Assembly: GCF_002964665.1 (NCBI RefSeq)
Contig: NZ_PQBZ01000034.1
Span: forward strand, 992,429-1,056,428
DNA length: 64,000 nt
Direction: 5' to 3'
DNA from: Pseudoalteromonas sp. T1lg23B
GTDB taxonomy: Bacteria; Pseudomonadota; Gammaproteobacteria; Enterobacterales; Alteromonadaceae
Under the pieces are notes generated by a model. That model had not been told where the DNA came from. It ran no database searches and saw only the letters and a list, made by a program, of their open reading frames with translations. Below, piece after piece: positions 28,422 through 36,923 of this stretch (positions are counted from its first letter, which is position 1; each line of letters opens with the position of its first letter). Both the position numbers and the translations under genes were made by a program.

Positions 28422-30497
28422 CTACGCAATCACCCAGTCACATTTAGTCTCGACATTAACTGCATAGTCATTTTTAATATCAGTAACATAGTCAATCCAC
28501 AACTGATTCAAAGTGGCAAACTTCTCTAAAGTAAGCTGCTCATCCTCATAACTATACAATAAGGTCAACAAAGGACAATGATAGTACAGTAGCGACCCCT
28601 TAATGAGATGAAACAAGTGGCCAAGCGCTGTATCTCTATATGCATACACATAACGTTGCTGCCGCTTTAAATTACTGGCAGCCTGCTGTCGGCTCGTCAC
28701 TTCTTCTTTAGCTATTGATATGATGTTGTCACACAGCGCATTAAATTTCTCAATTGCCTTATACTGCTCATCAATATCATCAACCGGCAACTGCTGAAAA
28801 AAACTTTCTTTAATACTTTCTATTACTCGATTTTTGTCCAGTGGAGCCGGTAAATCAAGCAAATCTTCAGCATGTGTTGATATGGTATTAGTAATTTTTG
28901 CGCCGCTGCCGACGTTCATCACTGTAGACACGTTATAATGACTAACCAACTTTTCAAGCTGTGTATGGGCAACCATATACAAGTCATTGGAAACCACTTC
29001 CCCACCAAAGTTACCCGGCAACTTTTTGCCTTGGATCACAGTCGCTTTATAACCTTGTGAATCATCATCATTACAAACCTTGTATATACTGTCTTTACTA
29101 TGGTGATTGCCATGCTCCGCCTTACCATTATCCACTCCAAATAGATAAATATTGCGATAGCCCATAAACAAGAAATATGACAATGCAGTATTTGCTACCA
29201 CAGGGTTACAATAAGGTATTTTTGGCAAGGTTTTGCTGAGCAACTTTAGTGACATAAGATCCATCAAACTGGTTCCTGCCTCATTCCCTTTTACTGCAAC
29301 ACCAGCCCACTTATAACGGAAGTTTGTATCTGGGTACAGCATATTCAGGCCCAGCAAATTGACCTTTTTATACTCACTTTCAGGTAGTATTTCACCAAAG
29401 ATTTGATAGTTTTGAAACGGTCTTTCTACCAACACGTGGAAGTCGGCCTGAATTCCTTTTTTGTACAATGAAGCAATAGAAGTACCAGCCGAGACAATAA
29501 GCGCCTTGTCACAATTGTTTTTGATAAACTCTTCTGCTTCATCTAGTGATGGACCATTACCAATTACGAAAATTGGCGTATCGTAATCTAGTTTTTTTGT
29601 TTCATTAACCAATATTGCAGCTTTATTTCTCACGTGATGAATACTGTGGGCGAGGCCCGTTATGGCATCATTATAAAAACCGTGACCAAACTGGAACCTA
29701 AAATAATCTGCACACCACCTTTTGATCAGGGTATTAACTTCTGCTCCAGGTGTGTGTTGATAACAAAAGCTGCGTACTAATGAGAATGCGCCAATATCTT
29801 CACCTATCTTTTCTACATCTTTTATAAAAGATTGGTGATCTGCGCCTAAGTGAAAGAATAAACATCCACCCTGCTCGTCTATGTCTGTAATAACTTCATA
29901 CCAGTTCGTGCAAAACAAGCTTGCAAAAAACTGTTCAAAATCTGGTTCAATCAAAAAAACATAGTCAAATTGAGTGTTTGCCATTAAAAGAGGGACATGA
30001 TATCCAAGCCCCAGACCAAAAATGATCGCAGTTGGAAAAGTATCCGGTAATGTAGCCAGTGTTTTATTTGCTTCACCCTTAACCTGCCCCATAAACTGAG
30101 TGAGCTTGGTCATATACCTTGTATGTATACGCCCGTCTTCTTTTTGGGGATAATTAGTATAGTCGGTCAAGCTAAAAACCGGAGACTCTGTTTGAGCCTT
30201 TATTTGCTCTTTGGTTTGAGCTATCGGATCTTGGCTGTATAACAGTGATGACTCGCCAGTAGGAATAAAGTTGCCATGACCACTTTTAGTAACGTGCAGG
30301 CAAAAGTCTTCTCTTACTTGATATGAGTTAACTGCTTTAGCGATATCTGGATAGTATTTTTCGAAACATTTAACATTCTTCTCAAACCTGACATTCGCTT
30401 CTTCTGCGAACATAGCCTCACGTTGCTGATGTTCTACTGTTTCTGATAAACGCTGATCCAGCGCTTCAATTTGTTTCTCGAGTGAATCTTGCTTCAT
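28422..30497 (-). CDS. Motility-associated factor (Maf) flagellin glycosyltransferase
   Basis: A 691-residue protein. The central MAF_flag10/DUF115 domain is shown by FVIGNGPSLDEAEEFIKNNCDKAL and SAGTSIASLYKKGIQADFHVLVERP, with a conserved FGVDNG segment after it. A coiled-coil-like N-terminus (residues 1-45) and the GLGLGYH stretch near residue 165 fit the larger Maf proteins. Maf enzymes transfer pseudaminic or legionaminic acid from CMP-sugar to Ser/Thr of flagellin in the cytoplasm. It lies 17 nt after fliT, in line with fliD and fliS, and beside the pse genes, which makes flagellin the likely acceptor. Confidence 0.92.
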   Translation of the reverse strand: MKQDSLEKQIEALDQRLSETVEHQQREAMFAEEANVRFEKNVKCFEKYYPDIAKAVNSYQVREDFCLHVTKSGHGNFIPTGESSLLYSQDPIAQTKEQIKAQTESPVFSLTDYTNYPQKEDGRIHTRYMTKLTQFMGQVKGEANKTLATLPDTFPTAIIFGLGLGYHVPLLMANTQFDYVFLIEPDFEQFFASLFCTNWYEVITDIDEQGGCLFFHLGADHQSFIKDVEKIGEDIGAFSLVRSFCYQHTPGAEVNTLIKRWCADYFRFQFGHGFYNDAITGLAHSIHHVRNKAAILVNETKKLDYDTPIFVIGNGPSLDEAEEFIKNNCDKALIVSAGTSIASLYKKGIQADFHVLVERPFQNYQIFGEILPESEYKKVNLLGLNMLYPDTNFRYKWAGVAVKGNEAGTSLMDLMSLKLLSKTLPKIPYCNPVVANTALSYFLFMGYRNIYLFGVDNGKAEHGNHHSKDSIYKVCNDDDSQGYKATVIQGKKLPGNFGGEVVSNDLYMVAHTQLEKLVSHYNVSTVMNVGSGAKITNTISTHAEDLLDLPAPLDKNRVIESIKESFFQQLPVDDIDEQYKAIEKFNALCDNIISIAKEEVTSRQQAASNLKRQQRYVYAYRDTALGHLFHLIKGSLLYYHCPLLTLLYSYEDEQLTLEKFATLNQLWIDYVTDIKNDYAVNVETKCDWVIA

Positions 30498-30514
30498 TAC
30501 ATCAACCGGCGATG

Positions 30515-30823
30515 TTAAGTTTGTTTATAGGCGTTAATTTTCTTTTTATTGCCTTGCATTTTCGCTAATTCCGATGCCGTTTTGGTACGTTCATCGGAAA
30601 GCGTATTGGAGAGCGACTGCATTTTGTCTTGAAGGCTTTGAAGTTCTGCAATCAAGGGATCGCCTTCTTCTACTCCCCTGTCAAAGATTTGGCGAAGCTG
30701 CTCATCTAGTGCAGTCATAAGCCCTGCTGCGACGTCGTGTTCACCATCTTTTACTGCTTGCTCAATCTCATTTAGATGTGCACTAAGAGACTTGCCGCTA
30801 TCCTGCATGAGCATCAGCACCAT
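30515..30823 (-). CDS. fliT: FliT-like flagellar export chaperone
   Basis: A 102-residue, helix-rich, charged protein. Size, predicted all-helical character and the position immediately after fliS match FliT, the chaperone of the cap protein FliD (FlaI-type in Vibrio). Sequence similarity in this family is weak, so the assignment rests mainly on context. The start overlaps the fliS end by 26 nt if ATG 30823 is used; in-frame ATGs at 30814 and 30808 are alternatives, and none has a clear Shine-Dalgarno, which suggests coupling to fliS. Confidence 0.75.
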   Translation of the reverse strand: MVLMLMQDSGKSLSAHLNEIEQAVKDGEHDVAAGLMTALDEQLRQIFDRGVEEGDPLIAELQSLQDKMQSLSNTLSDERTKTASELAKMQGNKKKINAYKQT

Positions 30824-31226
30824 TTTGGCTTAGCGTTTGCTCTCGCACATCGTGTGGGATGGCATCCCATGCTGACTTGATTTCTTTTAGTAAGGTAGAG
30901 GTTTCCTCTACAAACTTCGCTTCGTTTTGTACACTCGCATCAAGTAAACGGTCTAACATGTACGAATAAAGCGCATACAAGTTTTCAGTTACTTCACCGC
31001 CTACCTCAAAGTCTAAACAGCCTCTAAGCGCTTCTATTATGGCAGAAGCTTTAGAAATGTGTTCAGCCTTCGCTTCAAGGTTACGCTTTTCTATTGCAAC
31101 TTTAGCAAGCACCATTTTTTCTATCGCACCAGCCATTAGCATTTGGATTACTTCGTACCGATCAGCCCCAGCTATTTGAGTTTTCAAAGCTTCTCGTTGG
31201 TAATTTTTAACTCTCGCGTTGTACAT
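30798..31226 (-). CDS. fliS: Flagellar export chaperone FliS
   Basis: A 142-residue FliS: it opens MYNARVKNYQREALKTQIAGADRYEVIQMLMAGAIEKM, the family's hallmark helix, and contains ENLYALYSYMLDRLLDAS. FliS binds the C-terminal D0 helix of flagellin in the cytoplasm, keeping it unpolymerised until export. It lies 11 nt after fliD, in the same transcript as fliT and maf. The C-terminal tail (SQNGADAHAG) is short. Confidence 0.94.
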   Translation of the reverse strand: MYNARVKNYQREALKTQIAGADRYEVIQMLMAGAIEKMVLAKVAIEKRNLEAKAEHISKASAIIEALRGCLDFEVGGEVTENLYALYSYMLDRLLDASVQNEAKFVEETSTLLKEIKSAWDAIPHDVREQTLSQNGADAHAG

Positions 31227-31237
31227 AGTAATACCCT

Positions 31238-32665
31238 CTATGATTTAGCTTTTGTGAAACCAGGGAGGTTAGCCAATTGCGCACCTAAGTACGCTTGTGT
31301 CTGCTGCATTTGTGCTAACAACACATCTAGTCCGGCATATTGTTTACGTAACCTTTCTTCTAACGAAGCCATGCGATATTCATGGTTAGCTACGTCGTCC
31401 TCTAAATCGTCTAATTGACCATTTAAATTTGTTTCACGTTCTTTAATTAGGCCACCCGAATCGATATAGCCACTGAGTAACGTCTCAAGTTGTGACGCCA
31501 CACCTCCTTCTCCAGCAAAAGCTGTGCCAATATCATCAAAATTACTATCCATTGCTTCGTTTAAACTTCGTACCAAAGAGGATTTTTGTAAATAACCATC
31601 TTTATCTACACCTAAACCAATATCAAAAATCGATTCGAAAGGTCCTGCACCAGTTAAAGGTGTAGAAAGGGTATTAACCAACTGTCCGCTCAATGAACGC
31701 ATAGATGCGTCACCATTAAGTGGTTTGCCTATACGAGTTTGGAAACCAATGTTACCAACTAAATTGTTGTAGGCTGTGACAAACTCATCAATCATTTTAT
31801 TGACTGACTCTCTGTCATATTCAACATTCAGTTTAGCCTCATCATAGATGCCAGCTCCTGCGGTTTGTTCACTTTCCGCTAAGGCTTTGATAGTCATGTC
31901 CTGAACAGCATCTTTAAAGGTATTTGTGTCACTGTTTACTGTTAACCCGTCAACCGTAATGATTGCATCTTGGGCTGATTGCTCATATGTCATTCCGCCA
32001 CTACCAGCTGCACCACCAAAGGCGGCTGTGCTAATCGCATCTAATTCCGATGTGTCAGAAGTAATGGTGAGGTCATTCGTATCCCCAGTAACGTTTGATG
32101 TAAGTACCAGTTTCGAACCCACGGCTGGGTCACCAGTATTCACAATGTTGGCCGTTACGCCAAAGTTATCTGTTGAGCTATTAATCGCGTCTCTAAGTTC
32201 AGACAACGTAGCGCCAGCGTCTACAGCTAGAGAAAAGGTGTTTCCAGTACCAGCATCAAAGGTAAGTGTACCTCCTGATGCAGATACCACATCATCTACC
32301 GAGGAAAACGCAGCATCAGCAGAAACCAATCGGCTACCTTGCGCGAGTTGTTTAACTGCAATATCGAATGTTCCCACAGAAATCTCTGATGTAGGCGTAA
32401 CACTGATGATATCACCCGTAGAGGGCTGTGTGATATTTGCGATGCGTTTACCGAAATTATCGGGGTCGGCTAGTTTTTTAACAATATCCTGTAATTTAGA
32501 CATTGCCGATTTGACTTCGCCTAGTGCCGACAACTCAACCTGAAGTGTCTCCTCTTTTTCCATAAAAGAGAGCATCTTCGGGCGATTTTCCGCATCAACT
32601 GAAGCCTTGATAATACTTTCTAAATCAAGACCTGAGCCAATACCTGCAGATGTAATAAGTGGCAT
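31238..32665 (-). CDS. fliD: Flagellar filament cap protein FliD
   Basis: A 475-residue FliD. It starts with SAGIGSGLDLESIIKASVDAE, the usual N-terminal helix; FliD_N with TFDIAVKQLAQGSRLVS follows, and the C-terminal region ends with RMASLEERLRKQYAGLDVLLAQMQQTQAYLGAQL, a heptad-rich D0 helix. The cap sits at the filament tip and guides flagellin insertion. It lies 24 nt after flaG, with a GGAGG Shine-Dalgarno. Confidence 0.96.
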   Translation of the reverse strand: MPLITSAGIGSGLDLESIIKASVDAENRPKMLSFMEKEETLQVELSALGEVKSAMSKLQDIVKKLADPDNFGKRIANITQPSTGDIISVTPTSEISVGTFDIAVKQLAQGSRLVSADAAFSSVDDVVSASGGTLTFDAGTGNTFSLAVDAGATLSELRDAINSSTDNFGVTANIVNTGDPAVGSKLVLTSNVTGDTNDLTITSDTSELDAISTAAFGGAAGSGGMTYEQSAQDAIITVDGLTVNSDTNTFKDAVQDMTIKALAESEQTAGAGIYDEAKLNVEYDRESVNKMIDEFVTAYNNLVGNIGFQTRIGKPLNGDASMRSLSGQLVNTLSTPLTGAGPFESIFDIGLGVDKDGYLQKSSLVRSLNEAMDSNFDDIGTAFAGEGGVASQLETLLSGYIDSGGLIKERETNLNGQLDDLEDDVANHEYRMASLEERLRKQYAGLDVLLAQMQQTQAYLGAQLANLPGFTKAKS

Positions 32666-32689
32666 AAACGACCTCCAACTCCAATAATA

Positions 32690-33109
32690 CTAGGCTGTTC
32701 TATCGAACAAAAAGCCCTTTCCATTTAACTTATCGGCAAATTCGTCCAAAGCTTTAGCTACTGCTCTAAACTCTTCCGAAGGGATTTCCCTAATCACCTT
32801 ATCATTATCTCTATCAATCACCCGAATAAACGGAGGATCGCCAGCTTCATCAAACTCAAATGACAAGTTTGTTGAAGTGACAGGTATGAACTCATTGAGC
32901 TTTTCAAGGTTATGCTTAACCTCATCAACCAGTTGTTGCCTGCTTTTTTCCGTATCTAGTTGCGGACTTTTTTCTCTAGCTGATTCCTTTTCAGACTTAG
33001 ATGGTTTTTCAATCGCACGCGCCGACTCCTGATTCTTCACTTCACTCAATTGAGATGAGGGAGAAGTCAAAACATTGGCTACCAGATTTGAAGAGTCAAA
33101 ATCTTTCAT
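32690..33109 (-). CDS. flaG: FlaG-family flagellar protein
   Basis: A 139-residue FlaG. The C-terminal half carries LNEFIPVTSTNLSFEFDEAGDPPFIRVIDRDNDKVIREIPSEEF, the conserved FlaG domain; the N-terminal half is a charged, low-complexity linker. FlaG proteins affect filament length in polar flagella. It is the first gene of flaG-fliD-fliS-fliT-maf. It has a strong AGGAGG Shine-Dalgarno and an extended -10 upstream. Confidence 0.92.
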   Translation of the reverse strand: MKDFDSSNLVANVLTSPSSQLSEVKNQESARAIEKPSKSEKESAREKSPQLDTEKSRQQLVDEVKHNLEKLNEFIPVTSTNLSFEFDEAGDPPFIRVIDRDNDKVIREIPSEEFRAVAKALDEFADKLNGKGFLFDRTA

Positions 33110-33132
33110 TGAACACCTCCTAGACCCTATAC

Positions 33133-33141
33133 ATTATAGCA
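33133..33141 (-). promoter_or_regulatory. Possible extended -10 upstream of flaG
   Basis: On the - strand TGCTATAAT (TGn plus perfect TATAAT) lies about 25 nt before the flaG start codon, between the hairpin after flagellin 1 and flaG. No good -35 is seen, as allowed for extended -10 promoters. Confidence 0.4.
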
Positions 33142-33147
33142 TACGCC

Positions 33148-33171
33148 AAATCCGGATACCTTGCACCCGGA
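33148..33171 (-). terminator. Hairpin after flagellin 1 (weak terminator)
   Basis: On the - strand TCCGGGTGC-AAG-GTATCCGGA makes a 9-bp stem with two G-T pairs and a 3-nt loop, followed only by TTT. It lies 24 nt after the flagellin 1 stop. The short T-run suggests partial read-through into flaG. Confidence 0.5.
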
Positions 33172-33194
33172 CTGGCAGTATACTTCAAGCTAAA

Positions 33195-34157
33195 TTACCC
33201 GAGTAGCGATAATGCTACCTGAGGTCTTTGGTTAGCTTGACTCAAGATTGAGCTACTGGCTTGTTGCAAGATTTGCATTTTAGTCAGCATTGCCGTTTCT
33301 TGTGCAAAGTCTGTATCTTTAATTCGTGAACGTGCTGACTCTAAGTTCTCAGAAACGTTTGATTGGTTACGAATTGTAGACTGGAATCGGTTTTGTACCG
33401 CACCTAGTTCCGCACGTTTTTTATCAACAACGGCGATAAGTTGGTCCATACCAGCTAGCACTGCTTGCGCATTTGCTTGCGAAGATACCGAGATACCACT
33501 TGCAGTGAACACACCAGAGAATGAAGCACTATCCGCAGATGCGCCTACAACATTACTGATTGTACCTGCAACAGCACTTAACGATGCCCCTGTTACGGAA
33601 CTCGCAATGCCTGCGATACCAGAAAGGGTAAAGCCATTGTCTGCTGTCAGTGAGTTAGCTGTGCCACCCACATTTTGCATACTAAAACCGATTGTTTGGA
33701 TTGCATCAGCACCAACTTGGAAGTTAGCGTCATAAGTACCATCCAATAGGTTTTGACCACCAAAGGTCGTATCAGCAGCAACACGGTTTACTTCTGAAGA
33801 AAGAGAACGGATCTCTTCTTGAATTGCCAAACGGTCTTCATCAGTGTTTGAACCGTTAGCGGCCTGTTGTGCAAGCGTACGGATACGCTGAAACATTGAG
33901 GTTGTTTCATCAAGCGCACCTTCAGCAGTTTGCGCAAGAGAAATCCCGTCGTTAGCGTTACGAACACCTTGGTTCAGACCATTGATCTGACCTGTTAAAC
34001 GGTTCGAGATTTGCATCCCCGCCGCGTCATCTTTCGCACTGTTAATCCTGAAACCAGATGACAACCTTTTGAAAGATGTATCTAGCGACAGAGCTGAGTT
34101 ATTCAGCTGTCTTTGTGCGTTCAATGAACTCACATTTGTATTTACATATAAAGCCAT
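33195..34157 (-). CDS. Flagellin 1 (sigma28-type promoter)
   Basis: A 320-residue flagellin. The D0/D1 ends are intact: MALYVNTNVSSLNAQRQL and FRINSAKDDAAGMQISNRLTGQINGLNQGVRNANDGISLAQTAEGAL at the N-terminus, and NRFQSTIRNQSNVSENLESARSRIKDTDFAQETAMLTKMQILQQAS at the C-terminus. The middle (about 165-225) is a short, Ser/Ala-rich, low-complexity stretch, the likely glycosylated surface. Note KDDAAGMQ where its two tandem paralogues have ADDAAGLQ. It is exported by the flagellar system and capped by FliD. A sigma28 element lies at 34255-34281. Confidence 0.95.
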   Translation of the reverse strand: MALYVNTNVSSLNAQRQLNNSALSLDTSFKRLSSGFRINSAKDDAAGMQISNRLTGQINGLNQGVRNANDGISLAQTAEGALDETTSMFQRIRTLAQQAANGSNTDEDRLAIQEEIRSLSSEVNRVAADTTFGGQNLLDGTYDANFQVGADAIQTIGFSMQNVGGTANSLTADNGFTLSGIAGIASSVTGASLSAVAGTISNVVGASADSASFSGVFTASGISVSSQANAQAVLAGMDQLIAVVDKKRAELGAVQNRFQSTIRNQSNVSENLESARSRIKDTDFAQETAMLTKMQILQQASSSILSQANQRPQVALSLLG

Positions 34158-34254
34158 AATAGCCTCCGCTTCTTTGTTGGATTGGTGAGTAACGGGATAC
34201 CCCTACCCTGTTACACCCAAGTTAGAGTCCTAGATTTATAGTTCTCTAAGTCAA

Positions 34255-34281
34255 CTATCGGCTTATGAAGCGGAAGCTTTA
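34255..34281 (-). promoter_or_regulatory. Sigma28 (FliA) promoter of flagellin 1
   Basis: On the - strand TAAA-N15-GCCGATAG, with -35 TAAAGCTT and -10 GCCGATAG, 1 mismatch from GCCGATAA. It lies about 98 nt before the flagellin 1 start codon. Confidence 0.88.
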
Positions 34282-34305
34282 GCTTTATTTGTAATTTTTT
34301 TAATT

Positions 34306-35271
34306 TTATCCTTGTAGCAAGCTCAATGCCGCCTGAGGTCTTTGATTTGCTTGACCTAATATTGTTTGGCTGGCTTGTTGTAAAATTTGGTTTTTAGTCA
34401 ATTTTGCTGTTTCCAAGGCAAAATCAGCGTCTTTAATTCGTGATTTTGCAGCCTCTAGGTTTTCAGCAATGTTTGCTTGGTTACGAATGGTAGATTGAAA
34501 ACGGTTTTGTACCGCACCAAGTTCCGCACGCTTTTTATCAACCACGGCAATCATCGCATCCATACCTGCTAATACAGCTTGAGCATTCGCTTGCGAAGAC
34601 ACCGAAATACCCCCAGCGGTAAATACATTCGAGAATTCTGCAGCATCTGCCGGCTGACCGACAACATTACTGATTGTACCCGCTGTCGCACTAAGTGAAG
34701 CACCAGATACACCACTTGCCACACCGGCAACCCCAGAAAGAGTAAAGCCATTGTTAGCAACCATGCTATTTGCGGTAGCGCCTACATATTGCATACTAAA
34801 ACCAATGGTTTGGATTGCATCCGCACCGACTTGGAAGTTTGCAGAATAAGAGCCGTCTAGTAAGTTTTGACCACCAAATGTGGTATCAGAAGCAACACGG
34901 TTTACCTCAGCTGCAAGCTGACGGATCTCTTCTTGAATTGCCAAACGGTCTTCATCGGTATTCGAACCGTTTGCCGCTTGTTGCGACAAGGTACGTATAC
35001 GCTGGAACATATTCGTAATTTCATCCATCGCACCTTCAGCGGTTTGCGCCAATGAAATACCATCGTTTGCGTTACGGTTACCTTGGTTAAGACCATTGAT
35101 CTGTGACATCAGACGGTCAGATATTTGTAGACCAGCCGCATCATCAGCAGCACTGTTGATCCGTAAACCTGAAGATAAACGCTTGAATGACGTGTCCAAT
35201 TCATTGCTTGAATTAGATAGTTGTCTTTGTGCATTTAAAGCACTGACATTAGTGTTAACAAATAAAGCCAT
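34306..35271 (-). CDS. Flagellin 2 (sigma54-type promoter)
   Basis: A 321-residue flagellin with the same D0/D1 ends (MALFVNTNVSALNAQRQL; FALETAKLTKNQILQQASQTILGQANQRPQAALSLLQG is the C-terminal end). The middle is again a short Ser/Ala-rich linker. It differs from flagellins 1 and 3 in the C-terminal helix (ALETAKLTKNQ against AQETAxLTKMQ) and in ending LLQG rather than LLG. Its only strong upstream element is a sigma54 site, so it is likely the early, FlaA-like major flagellin, as in Vibrio, while the other two are late. Confidence 0.95.
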   Translation of the reverse strand: MALFVNTNVSALNAQRQLSNSSNELDTSFKRLSSGLRINSAADDAAGLQISDRLMSQINGLNQGNRNANDGISLAQTAEGAMDEITNMFQRIRTLSQQAANGSNTDEDRLAIQEEIRQLAAEVNRVASDTTFGGQNLLDGSYSANFQVGADAIQTIGFSMQYVGATANSMVANNGFTLSGVAGVASGVSGASLSATAGTISNVVGQPADAAEFSNVFTAGGISVSSQANAQAVLAGMDAMIAVVDKKRAELGAVQNRFQSTIRNQANIAENLEAAKSRIKDADFALETAKLTKNQILQQASQTILGQANQRPQAALSLLQG

Positions 35272-35418
35272 AACTCATTCTCTCTTTACTAACTCGAACC
35301 AACAAGAGGTTCATAAGTTCAAATCGAATACAAGGCGGCATTTTTGTCTATCGCGTTCACTTTAGACGGGGCCAAAAATTGCCGCTTTGCGCATACAAAA
35401 ACTTCTTACAAGAGAATA

Positions 35419-35434
35419 AGCAAAACATGGGCCA
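35419..35434 (-). promoter_or_regulatory. Sigma54 promoter of flagellin 2
   Basis: TGGCCCATGTTTTGCT on the - strand has -24 GG and -12 GC at the exact 10-bp spacing. The start of transcription would be near 35408, giving a leader of about 135 nt. The terminator of flagellin 3 lies just upstream. Confidence 0.88.
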
Positions 35435-35470
35435 ACTTATTTTGTCGGGGGAATAGTTTATTCGAAGGCG

Positions 35471-35499
35471 AAAAAAAAGGGCTATACAGCCCCTTTTTA
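35471..35499 (-). terminator. Intrinsic terminator after flagellin 3
   Basis: On the - strand AAAAGGGGCT-GTAT-AGCCCTTTTTTTT: GGGCT/AGCCC stem, 4-nt loop, eight T. An A-run on the other side makes it bidirectional in principle. It lies about 180 nt after the flagellin 3 stop. Confidence 0.85.
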
Positions 35500-35624
35500 A
35501 AAGTTTGAGAGTGAGTGTCAATAAATTAGCATAAACATTGGCATAGCTTATGCTTATAAATACTTGTTCATTGAATTTGTGAACAAACTTGGATTTAAAG
35601 TACTCCGCTTTTTTGTCCAAACAC

Positions 35625-35660
35625 GGTGTCCGCGTTAATACCCCATTAAGCGCGGACACC
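35625..35660. repeat. Strong 36-nt inverted repeat after flagellin 3
   Basis: GGTGTCCGCG plus TTAAT pairs with ATTAA plus CGCGGACACC, a 15-bp stem with a single bulged base and an ACCCC (or GGGGT) loop. It lies 20 nt after the flagellin 3 stop. No T-run follows on the - strand (GTGTTTGG), so an mRNA 3'-end stabiliser or a protein-binding site is more likely than a terminator. Confidence 0.8.
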
Positions 35661-35679
35661 CTTTCTAATTATTTCCCCA

Positions 35680-36642
35680 TTATCCTAGTAGACTTAGAGC
35701 AGCCTGTGGACGCTGGTTAGCTTGGCTCAAGATTGTTTGGCTAGCTTGTTGTAAGATTTGCATCTTAGTTAGGTTTGCCGTTTCTTGTGCAAAGTCTGTA
35801 TCTTTGATACGAGATTTAGCAGCCGATAAGTTCTCAGAGATATTTGACTGGTTACGAATCGTTGATTGGAAACGGTTCTGTACAGCACCTAGCTCAGCAC
35901 GTTTCTTATCTACTACAGCGATTAACTGGTCCATACCTGCTAGTACTGCTTGCGCATTCGCTTGTGAAGATACCGAGATACCACCTGCAGTAAACACGTT
36001 AGAGAATGCTGCCGCATCTGCCGATGCACCCACTACGTTACTGATTGTTCCTGCAACCGCACTTAAAGAAGCACCTGTTACCGCACTGGCAATACCTGCA
36101 ATACCTGATAATGTAAAGCCGTTGTTAGCAACTAGCGAGTTAGCTGTGCCACCCACGTTTTGCATACTGAAACCTATCGTTTGGATTGCATCTGCACCTA
36201 CTTGAAAGTTTGCCGCATAGCTACCATCTAGAAGGTTTTGACCACCAAAGGTTGTATCAGCTGCAACACGGTTTACCTCTGAAGACAGAGAGCGGATCTC
36301 TTCTTGGATTGCTAAACGGTCTTCATCAGTGTTTGAACCATTCGCTGCTTGTTGTGAAAGCGTACGAATACGTTGGAACATTGATGTAACTTCGTCCATC
36401 GCACCTTCAGCAGTTTGTGCTAGTGAGATACCATCGTTTGCGTTACGGTTACCTTGGTTAAGACCATTGATCTGTGAAGTCAAACGGTCAGCGATTTGTA
36501 GACCTGCTGCATCATCAGCTGCGCTGTTGATACGGAAGCCTGAAGATAAGCGCTTAAATGATGTATCTAAAGCGTTACCTGAATTCATTAATTGTCTTTG
36601 TGCGTTCAACGAACTTACGTTAGTATTTACATAAAGTGCCAT
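35680..36642 (-). CDS. Flagellin 3 (sigma28-type promoter)
   Basis: A 320-residue flagellin, the closest relative of flagellin 1. It opens MALYVNTNVSSLNAQRQLMNSG and has FRINSAADDAAGLQIADRLTSQINGLNQGNRNANDG and a C-terminal end TKMQILQQASQTILSQANQRPQAALSLLG. The Ser/Ala-rich centre is nearly the same as in flagellin 1, suggesting recent duplication or gene conversion. It is the first flagellin downstream of flgL, from which it is separated by a terminator and its own sigma28 element. Confidence 0.95.
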   Translation of the reverse strand: MALYVNTNVSSLNAQRQLMNSGNALDTSFKRLSSGFRINSAADDAAGLQIADRLTSQINGLNQGNRNANDGISLAQTAEGAMDEVTSMFQRIRTLSQQAANGSNTDEDRLAIQEEIRSLSSEVNRVAADTTFGGQNLLDGSYAANFQVGADAIQTIGFSMQNVGGTANSLVANNGFTLSGIAGIASAVTGASLSAVAGTISNVVGASADAAAFSNVFTAGGISVSSQANAQAVLAGMDQLIAVVDKKRAELGAVQNRFQSTIRNQSNISENLSAAKSRIKDTDFAQETANLTKMQILQQASQTILSQANQRPQAALSLLG

Positions 36643-36735
36643 GATAGTTCTCCCAATGTAAACTTTCGGTTTACTCTCAAACTTATAACTTTAAGCCTTC
36701 AATTTAATTTTTAATCTCCAGCTCGGTTACTTAAG

Positions 36736-36762
36736 TTATCGGAAGCCAAAAAAAATCCTTTA
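36736..36762 (-). promoter_or_regulatory. Sigma28 (FliA) promoter of flagellin 3
   Basis: TAAA-N15-TCCGATAA on the - strand (-35 TAAAGGAT, -10 one mismatch from GCCGATAA). It lies about 94 nt before the start codon. A T-rich spacer separates the two boxes. Confidence 0.88.
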
Positions 36763-36923
36763 GTATTTTTTTAAAAAAAATCCTAACCTGCTGAATTTAA
36801 ATTGGAAATAGTATCTATTTCAGATTTATGCATGAAAATGGAATTTGTGACTTAACTTGGATATTTAGAATATCTTTATTTATTTAAAACAGAGTGTTAG
36901 GGAATAAAACTTGGGAAAAACTC

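Larger units (their letters stand above)
35272..35679. other. 408-bp gap between flagellins 3 and 2
   Basis: No gene is supported here. Reading on the - strand from flagellin 3, it holds a 36-nt strong hairpin (35625-35660), a T-rich intrinsic terminator (35471-35499), a sigma54 element for flagellin 2 (35419-35434), and about 135 nt of leader. Short reading frames in the gap show no family features. Confidence 0.7.

Noticed and set aside
28409..28437. Hairpin CTGGGT.../...ACCCAG at the end of maf
   Set aside because: Stem is short with a 17-nt mismatched interior, overlaps the maf stop and has no T-run.
31926..32543. 205-codon open frame on + opposite fliD
   Set aside because: Antisense to a clear FliD; low-complexity Ser/Val composition mirrors the fliD codons and there is no RBS or family motif.
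35804..36205. 133-codon open frame on + opposite flagellin 3
   Set aside because: A reflection of flagellin codon usage; a similar frame occurs opposite flagellin 1, as expected from their similarity.
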